Of a stretch of 64,000 nt of DNA, positions 27,168-35,251 are shown piece by piece; position 1 is the stretch's first letter, and every line of letters starts with the position of its first letter. The stretch is from Streptococcus azizii. Its GTDB lineage: Bacteria; Bacillota; Bacilli; Lactobacillales; Streptococcaceae. A program made the position numbers and the translations under genes. Location: positions 62,001 through 126,000 of the forward strand of contig NZ_MSPR01000003.1 in assembly GCF_001984715.1 (NCBI RefSeq). The letters run 5' to 3'. The notes below the pieces were generated by a model. The model saw only the letters and a program-made list of their open reading frames with translations. It was not told the origin of the DNA and did not search any database.

Positions 27168-28381
27168 GAGCGTCGATTCCTTGCTGTTTTACGTAGTTGG
27201 TAGGCCCAGCTGAACATCTTGTAGAAGGGGCTGACGGGGAGATCGAATTCTCCGATAAATTCTTCAATCATGGGATTAAATTTAGATTTGAAGTGGTACA
27301 AACCACCGTCTAGCTGGTTTTCAATTCCTCCCATATTCTGCTGTTTTACCCCTAGTTCAAAAGCATGTTGAGCTGTTTTGTACCAAGTAGCCAGGGCGGG
27401 TTGGTATTGCTTAAAGTCATCGTCCATGCCTGCATAGATATTTTCAGAGCTATCACCAAAATTTAAGGATAGGGTAGCAGCTAGCGGTACGCGTTCCAAT
27501 CCTTGATCAAGGTAGCCTTTCAAGAAGGTCAGTTCATCCTGCAGGCGGTCGATTTCTTTTAAAGTAGCAGCTACTTTGGTCTGACGGGTGTCTTTGGTGA
27601 AGGTACTTCTCATAGCTTCATGTTTTGCCAGTTCCTGCACTTGTTTGTCGTATCTAGCTTTGACGTTGAGGCTTGCCATTGTGATATAGGCATCCTCTCC
27701 ATAGATGGACAAGAGTTTTTCATAATACTCTTGATTGCGCAAATGGATATTTTTACGTACTTCGGTTTTGGCCATCAGTGCCGCAAAGTCAGAGATGAGC
27801 TCGGTCCCCCCTATTTCGATGACAGCCCCTTTCTTCTCAGCCACTTGGATGAGTTGACGGACTCTTTTTGGAAGGGCCTCTGTAGTAAAATATTCAGCGT
27901 AGATATTGGCTTGGAATCTAGGCTGGATGGTCTCTTCTAGAGAGGAGGTTCGTCCTTTCCATTTGCAACCGGCTTGTTCTAGCCCTTGAATGGTCTCTTG
28001 GGCTTGTGGTAAATCAGTTGCTTCTTGCTCAACGAGGTGCTGTTGGAAATAGATGGACGGATCGAACTTTACAAATACAGCACGATGTTTTTTAGCAATT
28101 TTTTTAAGGGTCTGCATGACAAAAGCGATCAGCTCCTCATTGCTATAGTCCATGATCGGACCACGAGGAATATACATCATGGTCCAGCCCAGAGGAAGAG
28201 GTTGGATGAGGATAGAGGCGACAGCAACAAGTGTTTGGTCTTGGTAAACACCCAGGCGCTCATTGCCCCAGTTATCCTTCACCTTGGCCCAAGAGCTACT
28301 CTGTAAGAGGTTATTTTGCGGGTGTCGTTTGACAAAGTCATCGTGCTCTCTTGCGGAAATCCCTAGTTTGTATGTATACAT
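27164..28381 (-). CDS. murM: FemX family aminoacyltransferase, MurM position
   Basis: 405 residues from ATG 28381, which overlaps the stop of the HAD gene as TAATG; the frame is open five codons further. FemABX fold: N-terminal NLLQSSSWAKVKDNWG (about 24-39), the MMYIPRGPIMDY segment (about 67-78), a coiled-coil arm at about 235-290 and C-terminal GGLYHFKSKFNPMIEEFIGE (about 360-379), where G-x-x-x-FKxxF matches the family. Transfers the first crossbridge residue from aminoacyl-tRNA to lipid II. First of the FemX pair in the operon, as murM is in pneumococcus. Cell-wall branching affects penicillin tolerance in relatives. Confidence 0.9.
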   Translation of the reverse strand: MYTYKLGISAREHDDFVKRHPQNNLLQSSSWAKVKDNWGNERLGVYQDQTLVAVASILIQPLPLGWTMMYIPRGPIMDYSNEELIAFVMQTLKKIAKKHRAVFVKFDPSIYFQQHLVEQEATDLPQAQETIQGLEQAGCKWKGRTSSLEETIQPRFQANIYAEYFTTEALPKRVRQLIQVAEKKGAVIEIGGTELISDFAALMAKTEVRKNIHLRNQEYYEKLLSIYGEDAYITMASLNVKARYDKQVQELAKHEAMRSTFTKDTRQTKVAATLKEIDRLQDELTFLKGYLDQGLERVPLAATLSLNFGDSSENIYAGMDDDFKQYQPALATWYKTAQHAFELGVKQQNMGGIENQLDGGLYHFKSKFNPMIEEFIGEFDLPVSPFYKMFSWAYQLRKTARNRRS

Positions 28382-29190
28382 TAGTCCAACACCCACTCTC
28401 TAATAGCATGTGCAACCCCATTTTCGTCGTTTGACTTGGTGATATGGGTCGCAATTTTCTTAATAGCTGGATGACCATTTTCCATCACGACAGCTGTCCC
28501 TACCACCTCTAGCATCGACCGATCGTTTTCTTGGTCGCCGATTGCCATGGTTTGCTCCATGGTCAAACCGAGGAAGGCACTGAGCTGCTGAATAGCTTCT
28601 CCCTTGTTGACATGTTTTGGGGTTACTTCTAGGTAAAAGGGGGCTGACTTAGCAACATTGAAACGTTCGACAAGGGGTGTGGGAATTTGTGTCATAGCAG
28701 CATCCAGTTTTTCAGGCTCATCAACCAACATGATCTTGATAATATCCTTGTCTGCCATTTCCTCTGGTGTGCGATAAAAAACGGGTGAATCAACTAGCTG
28801 GGCTTCATAGATAGTGTATTTTCCTATGTTGCGGTTAGCCGTATACATACCGTCTTTCAAACTTGCGTGCATTGGAAGGTCTAATTGGCGTGCTAGATAT
28901 TCCCATTCGAGGTAGTCAGCATAGCTCAAGCCTTCGTTGATGATGTCATGCTCTGTTGCTGTTTCCTGAACCAATCCACCGTTAAAGGTGATAACATAAT
29001 CTCCCTCGTCTAAGAGGTTTAATTGGCTTAAAATGCTTTTGACACCGGAGATTGGGCGTCCAGTAGCAATGACAATCTTTACCCCTGCTTGTTTGGCATC
29101 TTGAATGGCTTGATAGACTTCAGGAGTGATTTCATGCTTGCTATTTAATAGGGTGCCATCAATGTCAATGGCTACAAGTTTAATATTCAT
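28381..29190 (-). CDS. Cof-type HAD-IIB family phosphatase
   Basis: 269 residues from ATG 29190; GGAGA lies 6 nt upstream and the next ATG four codons earlier has no ribosome site. HAD motif I DIDGTLLNS (about 8-16), motif II VIATGRP (about 42-48), C2B cap domain in the middle, motif III Lys and motif IV GDQENDRSML (about 218-227) are intact. Cof-like enzymes dephosphorylate sugar phosphates or flavin nucleotides; the substrate is not predictable. It starts within the HD gene and runs into murM, placing it in a tight four-gene unit with wall-branching enzymes. Confidence 0.92.
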   Translation of the reverse strand: MNIKLVAIDIDGTLLNSKHEITPEVYQAIQDAKQAGVKIVIATGRPISGVKSILSQLNLLDEGDYVITFNGGLVQETATEHDIINEGLSYADYLEWEYLARQLDLPMHASLKDGMYTANRNIGKYTIYEAQLVDSPVFYRTPEEMADKDIIKIMLVDEPEKLDAAMTQIPTPLVERFNVAKSAPFYLEVTPKHVNKGEAIQQLSAFLGLTMEQTMAIGDQENDRSMLEVVGTAVVMENGHPAIKKIATHITKSNDENGVAHAIREWVLD

Positions 29191-30493
29191 CAGATTCTCC
29201 ATAAATAAATTGATCGTTGTAGATATAACTCAAAAAGATAGTGCTTTGCGGAGCAAAGATTCCCGTTTCTTTCAGCATTTCTTTAGGGAAGTAAAAACGG
29301 CTGTCACCGTGAACTGTTCCCGCTAAAGAGTGGACAATAGGGGAGAGCTGTGATAGCTCTATGAGGCTACCATCCTTGCGCATCATCTCAATTTGGGTCC
29401 GCTTTTTCTTGGCATTTGGTCGATAAATGTCATAGGGCAGGTCAAAATTGTGATGGATGGCGGTATAGTAGCTAGGTTCAAAGCCGACTTGATTGACAAT
29501 GGCTTCTAAAACGGAAAGATGGGCTTCGTCTTTGGAATCAAAAGTAATGGATTTTAGGACCCTGCGGTTGATATAGCGCTGAGCCAAATCGGATAAAATC
29601 TTATCGGGACCATCGATCCAAGATTGGAAATAGGTATTCATGACCCCGTCATCTAAAGCTAGATAGTCTGTCAGGTCAAAGCACTGCTCAAAGAATGGAA
29701 TGAGGCGGGGAGAAGCTGTTTTAAAGAACGGTTGCTGGTCTTGATAGAGTACCTTTGCTCGTTTGAGAAGATTTTGCAACAGGACCTCCATCGAGCGACT
29801 GGCTGGGTGGAAATAGACTTGCATATACATTTGGTAGCGACTGAGTACATAGTCTTCTACCGCGTGCATGCCCGATTCTTTAAACGCAATGCCATTTTCT
29901 GTAGGACGAATAACTCGTAAAATGCGTGTGAGGTCAAATTGCCCATAGTTGGTCCCTGTAAAGTAGGAGTCACGCAAAAGATAGTCCATACGGTCCACAT
30001 CAATCTGGCTAGAAATCAACTGGACAACCTGTTTATTGGGGTAGGTGTGACGGATGACACTGGCCACTTTTTCAGGAAAATCAGGGGATACCTGTTGCAA
30101 TAGGCTATTGATTTCCGTACCGGTACTGGTGATGATTTGACAAGTCATATCTTCGTGGTCGGTGTCAAACAGTCGCTCGAAGGTATGGGAATAGGCACCG
30201 TGTCCTACATCGTGTAGGAGAGCTGCGACCATGGTCAAAAGCGAATCGCTACAGTCCCAGGTTTCTGTGTATTTGTTCTCAAAGGTGGAAACAATTTGTC
30301 GTGCAATTTCATAGGCTCCAAGGCAGTGTGAAAAGCGGCTATGCTCGCCACCATGAAAGGTATAGGAAGTGGTTCCTAGCTGCTTGATGCGCCGTAGCCG
30401 TTGAAACTCTTTTGTATTGATCAGATTGTAGACGAGTTCATGATCGACATGAATGTAATTATGAACAGGGTCACGAAATACTTTTTCACTCAT
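29180..30493 (-). CDS. HD-domain phosphohydrolase (YwfO/EF1143 family dNTPase-like)
   Basis: 437 residues. Starts with the family-typical EKVFRDPVHNYIHV and carries the HD metal site: FHGGEHSRFSHCLG (first His), ALLHDVGHGAYSHTFE (His-Asp) and the later DVDRMDYLLRD (Asp). Closest known relatives are the tetrameric dNTP triphosphohydrolase EF1143 of Enterococcus and YwfO of Bacillus. ATG 30493 is 6 nt after TATAAT of a TGnTATAAT promoter (30500-30505 on the minus strand), so the mRNA is probably leaderless. First gene of the HD-HAD-murM-murN operon. Confidence 0.92.
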   Translation of the reverse strand: MSEKVFRDPVHNYIHVDHELVYNLINTKEFQRLRRIKQLGTTSYTFHGGEHSRFSHCLGAYEIARQIVSTFENKYTETWDCSDSLLTMVAALLHDVGHGAYSHTFERLFDTDHEDMTCQIITSTGTEINSLLQQVSPDFPEKVASVIRHTYPNKQVVQLISSQIDVDRMDYLLRDSYFTGTNYGQFDLTRILRVIRPTENGIAFKESGMHAVEDYVLSRYQMYMQVYFHPASRSMEVLLQNLLKRAKVLYQDQQPFFKTASPRLIPFFEQCFDLTDYLALDDGVMNTYFQSWIDGPDKILSDLAQRYINRRVLKSITFDSKDEAHLSVLEAIVNQVGFEPSYYTAIHHNFDLPYDIYRPNAKKKRTQIEMMRKDGSLIELSQLSPIVHSLAGTVHGDSRFYFPKEMLKETGIFAPQSTIFLSYIYNDQFIYGESDEY

Positions 30494-30499
30494 TCCCTC

Positions 30500-30508
30500 A
30501 TTATATCA
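30500..30508 (-). promoter_or_regulatory. Extended -10 promoter of the HD-HAD-murMN operon
   Basis: Minus strand TGATATAAT (TGnTATAAT), ending 6 nt before the ATG at 30493; no good -35. Predicted leaderless or near-leaderless start. Confidence 0.7.
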
Positions 30509-30564
30509 AAAAACGGTAATTTGTGCTTTTGTGAACCATTTGCTACTTTTTGGGTCAAAATGTA

Positions 30565-30593
30565 TTTACGAAAGAAGGGTTTCATATTATAAT
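30565..30593 (+). promoter_or_regulatory. Promoter of the TSUP permease gene, leaderless
   Basis: TTTACG (30565-30570), 17-bp spacer, TATAAT (30588-30593), then 7 nt to ATG 30601. No Shine-Dalgarno lies between -10 and ATG. Confidence 0.78.
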
Positions 30594-30600
30594 AAGATTT

Positions 30601-31494
30601 ATGACAGAACAGATGATTTTACACCTTATTCAAGCTCTATTGATAGGGCTTATCTTATGGATTGCTTGGACGATTTTTTCTTATGCCAAACAGCAGCAGA
30701 TTTCTCTGAAAGAACGCTTTTGGACGGGGTTTGGTATCGGTTTTATCACCGATTTGTTGGATACTTTAGGCATCGGGACCTTTGCGACAACGACAACGCT
30801 ATTAAAGGCGACAAGGCTGGTCCAAGATGATAGGAAGATTCCTGCGACCATGACAACAGCCCACATCATTCCCGTCTTGGTAGAGGCGCTGCTCTTTATT
30901 ACCATTGTTCAAGTGGACTTACTGACCTTGGTTGCCATGGCCGCGGCTGCCTTTTCGGGAGCCTTTGTTGGGGCGCGTGTGACCCAGTCTTGGAACACTC
31001 AGAAGGTGCAGCGGATTTTGGGAGTGTTACTGATTATTGCAGCGCTGTTTATGGTCTATCGTATGGTGACGAATCCTGGGGCTGATTTGACAGCAGATAT
31101 CCGTGGCTTGTCGGGCTGGAAGCTAATTGCAGGCATCATCTTTGACTTTATCGTCGGTATGCTGATGAGTATGGGATTGGGCAATTATGCACCAGAGTTG
31201 ATTTTCTTTTCACTCATGGGAATCAGCCCAGCCGTTGCTCTTCCTGTGATGATGTTAAATGCTGCTATGATTATGACGGCAGGGGCCAAGCAGTTTATCC
31301 AGTCAGGGCGTGTGAATTGGTCTGGAGTCCTTGGAATCATTGTCGGAGGTGTCTGCGGGGTCTTGATAGCCGCCAAGTTTTTGAGTAGCTTGGACGTCAA
31401 TAATTTAAAGGTTTTGGTCATATTTATTGCTTCTTATACCGGTGTGACCTTGCTGCGTTCCTCTGTAATCCCAACTAGGAGGGAAGAAAGATGA
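30601..31494 (+). CDS. TauE/SafE (TSUP) family membrane permease
   Basis: 297 residues if the ATG at 30601 is used; upstream in-frame TTG (30550) lies across the promoter and is rejected. About eight hydrophobic helices in two halves, each starting with a G-x-G-x-x-TD/APE type loop (TGFGIGFITDLLDTLGIGTF at about 43-62; GMLMSMGLGNYAPELIFF at about 186-203), as in sulfite/sulfonate exporters of the TSUP family. The transported anion is unknown. Ends 4 bp inside the start of the DUF1934 gene (ATGA). Confidence 0.87.
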   Translation: MTEQMILHLIQALLIGLILWIAWTIFSYAKQQQISLKERFWTGFGIGFITDLLDTLGIGTFATTTTLLKATRLVQDDRKIPATMTTAHIIPVLVEALLFITIVQVDLLTLVAMAAAAFSGAFVGARVTQSWNTQKVQRILGVLLIIAALFMVYRMVTNPGADLTADIRGLSGWKLIAGIIFDFIVGMLMSMGLGNYAPELIFFSLMGISPAVALPVMMLNAAMIMTAGAKQFIQSGRVNWSGVLGIIVGGVCGVLIAAKFLSSLDVNNLKVLVIFIASYTGVTLLRSSVIPTRREER

Positions 31495-31877
31495 AGATAG
31501 CCATTCAAAATAAGATATGTTTTGAGGGGGAAGTAGAAGTCGTAGAGGAAGTCCGCGATGTGGAAGTAGTGGAAAAGGGAGATTTCCTATACTTGACCTA
31601 CCACAACGATGACAAGGAGCGCGTTGTCTTAAAAGTCGGTGAGCAACAGTGCAGTATGACTCGCTTTTCTGAACCCAAGTCCGTCATGCAGTTTATGGAT
31701 GCAGCAATAACCAGAACGCAAATTGTCACACCAGTCGGCATTCAGCACCTCAACGTAGTGACAGATACCTACCAACGAGAGAGCAATCAAGTAACGATCG
31801 ACTATACACTCCAAATTCCCCAAACGGGGCAAGACTTGGCTCAGTATCATTTGAGGATTCGATGGGGGAATTTCTAG
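31491..31877 (+). CDS. DUF1934 (YwiB-like) protein
   Basis: 128 residues forming a predicted calycin-like beta barrel; recognisable strands include DFLYLTYHND, VVLKVGEQQCSMTRF and the C-terminal VTIDYTLQI and YHLRIRW. The family is cytoplasmic and of unknown function; in Bacillus the homologue is next to argS. Translationally coupled to the TSUP gene through an ATGA overlap, with GGAGG 9 nt before the start. Confidence 0.88.
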   Translation: MKIAIQNKICFEGEVEVVEEVRDVEVVEKGDFLYLTYHNDDKERVVLKVGEQQCSMTRFSEPKSVMQFMDAAITRTQIVTPVGIQHLNVVTDTYQRESNQVTIDYTLQIPQTGQDLAQYHLRIRWGNF

Positions 31878-31888
31878 GGAAAAAATCC

Positions 31889-31917
31889 TTGCAAAGGGGA
31901 TAGGAATTTGCTATAAT
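31889..31917 (+). promoter_or_regulatory. Promoter of the Mn riboswitch-ATPase transcript
   Basis: TTGCAA (31889-31894), 17-bp spacer, TATAAT (31912-31917); the start near 31924 gives a transcript that begins with the riboswitch. Confidence 0.85.
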
Positions 31918-31923
31918 AGTCAG

Positions 31924-32012
31924 CATATCAAGGGAGTAGCTGACGGAAGTATCCGTTACAAGGTCGTCAATCCGAAAGAAATTTCCGGCCTTGTATGAAA
32001 TAGCGAGACTTG
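31924..32012 (+). ncRNA. yybP-ykoY manganese riboswitch
   Basis: Matches the yybP-ykoY consensus: GGGAGTAGC in loop 1 (31932-31940), ACAAGGTCGTCAATCCG stretch (31958-31974), CCGGCCTTGTA, and TAGCGAGACTTG closing P1 (CAAG 31930-31933 with CTTG 32009-32012). Binds Mn2+ and, by holding CTTG in P1, should prevent formation of the terminator that follows, switching the exporter on. Confidence 0.94.
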
Positions 32013-32044
32013 TTTGAAGAAAACAAGTCTCTTTTTGTGTTTTT
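32005..32044 (+). terminator. Riboswitch-controlled terminator
   Basis: GAGACTTGTTT (32005-32015) pairs with AAACAAGTCTC (32021-32031), followed by TTTTTGTGTTTTT. Its 5' arm shares ACTTG with the riboswitch P1, so the two structures exclude each other. Confidence 0.92.
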
Positions 32045-32069
32045 AAAAAGGGACGAAAAGGAGAAGAAC

Positions 32070-34763
32070 ATGTCAACAGAACAAAAGCGTCGTGCTGTTT
32101 ACACCCAAGAGGCGGACCTTGTCTTGCGTGAGCTAGATGCCAGCGAGCAAGGTTTGACGAGTAGCGAAGCGAAGAAACGGCTAGAAACCTATGGTCGCAA
32201 TGAATTAGAAGAGGGGGAAAAACGCTCACTCCTCACTAAATTTCTAGAGCAGTTCAAGGACTTGATGATTATCATCCTGCTGATTGCAGCCATTCTATCG
32301 GTTGTGACATCAGGTGGTGAAGATATTGCAGATGCGATAATTATTTTGGCCGTGGTCATCATCAATGCGATCTTTGGGGTCTATCAAGAAGGGAAGGCTG
32401 AAGAAGCAATCGAGGCGCTCAAGTCGATGTCAAGTCCCGCTGCACGCGTCTTACGTGACGGTCATATGACAGAGATTGACTCAAAAGAATTAGTCCCAGG
32501 AGACATTGTTAGCCTTGAAGCAGGAGATGTCGTACCAGCCGATATGCGTTTGCTGGAAGCCAATTCATTAAAAATTGAAGAAGCTGCGCTGACAGGGGAG
32601 TCTGTGCCAGTTGAAAAAGATGTTCGTGTGCTAGTAGCAGAAGACGCAGGAATCGGGGATCGTGTCAATATGGCCTTCCAGAATTCCAATGTGACCTATG
32701 GTCGTGGACTAGGTGTGGTCGTGAATACTGGTATGTTTACGGAGGTCGGTCATATTGCAGGTATGCTTCAGGAGGCGGATGAAACGGATACACCTTTGAA
32801 GCAAAACTTGAACAATTTGTCTAAAGTCTTGACTTATGTGATTTTGGTGATTGCAGCGATTACCTTTGCCGTTGCAGTGTTTATCCGCGGTGAACATCCA
32901 TTGACAGGGCTGTTAACATCAGTAGCCCTTGCTGTTGCAGCCATTCCAGAAGGCTTGCCAGCGATTGTAACAATCGTCCTGTCCTTGGGGACACAAGTTC
33001 TAGCAAAACGTCATTCCATTGTTAGAAAGTTGCCAGCAGTAGAGACACTCGGTTCGACAGAGATTATTGCTTCTGATAAGACGGGTACCTTGACCATGAA
33101 CAAGATGACCGTTGAAAAGGTTTATTATAACAATCATTTGGTGGATGCCAAGGAAGCGATTGAAGCAGGTCTGGATTTACCACTCCTAGGTGCGGTCGTT
33201 CTTGCCAATGATACCAAGATTGATGCGGATGGAAAACTCATTGGTGATCCGACAGAAACAGCTTTTATTCAATACGCATTGGATAAAGAATACGATGTGA
33301 AAGCATTTTTGGATCAATATCCTCGTGTGGCGGAGCTACCATTTGACTCTGATCGTAAGCTCATGTCAACAGTTCACCCATTGCCGGATGGGAAATTCTT
33401 CGTAGCCGTCAAGGGGGCACCAGACCAGCTCTTGCAGCGTGCCAGAATGGTAGATGTTGCAGGTTCTATTCTTCCTATTACAGACGAGGTAGCAGCAGCT
33501 ATCCAAGCCACCAATTCAGACATGGCCCATCAGGCCCTCCGTGTCCTTGCAGGTGCTTATAAAATTATTGATAGTATTCCAGAAGAAATCACGACTGAAA
33601 CGCTTGAGAGCGACTTGATCTTTACTGGTCTGATTGGGATGATTGACCCTGAACGTGCAGAAGCAGCAGAGGCGGTGCGTATAGCAAAAGAAGCAGGGAT
33701 TCGTCCAATCATGATTACAGGTGATCACCAAGATACAGCTGAAGCTATCGCAAAACGTCTTGGAATCATTGACGCACACGATACAGAGGGGCATGTCTTG
33801 ACAGGTGCTGAATTGAACAGCTTGTCAGATGAAGAATTTGAACAGGTTGTCGGTCAGTACTCCGTTTATGCGCGTGTATCACCTGAACATAAGGTGCGGA
33901 TTGTCAAAGCCTGGCAAAATCAAGGCAAGGTCGTTGCCATGACAGGAGATGGTGTCAATGATGCGCCAGCCCTTAAAACAGCCGACATCGGTATCGGTAT
34001 GGGAATTACAGGGACAGAAGTTTCAAAAGGCGCGTCTGATATGGTGCTTGCAGACGATAACTTTGCAACGATTATCGTAGCTGTTGAAGAAGGACGCAAG
34101 GTATTTTCCAATATCCAAAAAACCATTCAATACCTCCTTTCAGCGAATACTGCTGAGGTCTTGACCATTTTCCTTGCAACCCTCTTTGGATGGGATGTTC
34201 TTAAACCTGTCCACCTCTTGTGGATCAACCTGGTAACGGATACCTTCCCAGCTATCGCTCTCGGTGTCGAGCCGGCTGAGCCTGGTGTCATGGGACATAA
34301 ACCTCGTGGCCGCAACTCCAGTTTCTTCTCAGGCGGTGTATTGAGTTCTATTATTTATCAAGGGGTATTGCAAGGCGCCCTAGTTCTTGCAGTGTATGGT
34401 TATGCGATTGCCAATCCAGTCCATGCGGGGGATAAAGCTATTCATGCAGACGCTTTGACCATGGCATTTGCAACCCTCGGCTTGATTCAGCTCTTCCATG
34501 CCTATAATGTCAAGTCTGTCTACCAGTCTATTTTGACAGTTGGTCCATTCAAGTCTAAGACCTTTAACTGGTCTATCCTCGTCTCCTTTGTTCTCCTAGC
34601 AGCCACGATTGTGATTGAGCCACTGGAAGCCATCTTCCATGTGACCCATCTGGACCTTAGCCAATGGGCTGTTGTCCTTATCGGAAGTTTCTCTATGATT
34701 ATTATTGTAGAACTGGTCAAATTTGTTCAACGAAAATTAGGAATAGATAAGAATGCCATTTAG
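32070..34763 (+). CDS. mgtA: P-type cation ATPase (PMCA-like Mn2+/Ca2+ exporter, MgtA/CaxP type)
   Basis: 897 residues from ATG 32070 (AAGGAGAAG ribosome site). P2-type ATPase: cation ATPase N-terminal domain, TGESVPVEK in the actuator (about 185-193), PEGLP in the ion site (about 294-298), phosphorylation motif DKTGTLTMNK (about 336-345), KGAPDQLL, and hinge MTGDGVNDAPALK (about 624-636); ten helices. The pneumococcal homologue, called MgtA or CaxP, exports Mn2+ and/or Ca2+ and is preceded by the same riboswitch, so the name does not imply Mg2+ uptake. Protects against metal excess. Confidence 0.94.
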   Translation: MSTEQKRRAVYTQEADLVLRELDASEQGLTSSEAKKRLETYGRNELEEGEKRSLLTKFLEQFKDLMIIILLIAAILSVVTSGGEDIADAIIILAVVIINAIFGVYQEGKAEEAIEALKSMSSPAARVLRDGHMTEIDSKELVPGDIVSLEAGDVVPADMRLLEANSLKIEEAALTGESVPVEKDVRVLVAEDAGIGDRVNMAFQNSNVTYGRGLGVVVNTGMFTEVGHIAGMLQEADETDTPLKQNLNNLSKVLTYVILVIAAITFAVAVFIRGEHPLTGLLTSVALAVAAIPEGLPAIVTIVLSLGTQVLAKRHSIVRKLPAVETLGSTEIIASDKTGTLTMNKMTVEKVYYNNHLVDAKEAIEAGLDLPLLGAVVLANDTKIDADGKLIGDPTETAFIQYALDKEYDVKAFLDQYPRVAELPFDSDRKLMSTVHPLPDGKFFVAVKGAPDQLLQRARMVDVAGSILPITDEVAAAIQATNSDMAHQALRVLAGAYKIIDSIPEEITTETLESDLIFTGLIGMIDPERAEAAEAVRIAKEAGIRPIMITGDHQDTAEAIAKRLGIIDAHDTEGHVLTGAELNSLSDEEFEQVVGQYSVYARVSPEHKVRIVKAWQNQGKVVAMTGDGVNDAPALKTADIGIGMGITGTEVSKGASDMVLADDNFATIIVAVEEGRKVFSNIQKTIQYLLSANTAEVLTIFLATLFGWDVLKPVHLLWINLVTDTFPAIALGVEPAEPGVMGHKPRGRNSSFFSGGVLSSIIYQGVLQGALVLAVYGYAIANPVHAGDKAIHADALTMAFATLGLIQLFHAYNVKSVYQSILTVGPFKSKTFNWSILVSFVLLAATIVIEPLEAIFHVTHLDLSQWAVVLIGSFSMIIIVELVKFVQRKLGIDKNAI

Positions 34764-35088
34764 CGGTGTTTTGAGATTGCAAAAACTCATCCACTGGCTA
34801 ATCCTCGCTTTCTAATTTCTTAGCTCGGGCTTCTATGGTCACTTTCTTCTTTCTAGGTGACCAGCCTCACGCTACTGGATTAGTTTTATACCAACCAAGA
34901 TGTGCGGGTCAAGTATCCAAGAGCAGAATAGCTCACGACAAACGCATGGAGAAAATCTCGCTCTCAGATAACGATTTTTCATAAAAAGTTATATTTTTAT
35001 CATGACATTTTGTTGCAATATATGTGAAAACGAGGATAAATAGGATAAATCAAAGCAATTATGTAAATGTCGCGAAACTATTTTTGAA
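34764..35088. other. Non-coding stretch between the ATPase and TM2 genes
   Basis: No gene supported. The first 120 bp carry degraded repeat modules (CTATGGTCACTTTCTT and CTAGGTGACCAG, complements of the 'AAGAAAGTGACC' module). The rest is AT-rich without recognised elements until the hairpin at 35089. Confidence 0.55.
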
Positions 35089-35130
35089 AAAATGCATGTA
35101 GCTAGAAAACAGTTACATGCATTTTCTTTA
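35089..35130 (+). terminator. Terminator-like hairpin
   Basis: AAAATGCATGTA (35089-35100) pairs perfectly with TACATGCATTTT (35114-35125), followed by CTTTA. It separates the ATPase region from the TM2 genes. Confidence 0.75.
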
Positions 35131-35251
35131 TGCGTACGGCGTGAGAATAGCTGATTACAGCTGGACAATCGGCACTAGAAAATGGTAGAATGAAAAAAAT
35201 GAGTAGAACAGAGAAGCGGTAACCGTTTTTCGATTAGTTAGGAGATAAAAT

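Noticed and set aside
30550-30600. Longer TSUP start at TTG 30550
   Set aside because: It would place the -35 and -10 boxes inside the coding region; the ATG at 30601 fits the promoter.
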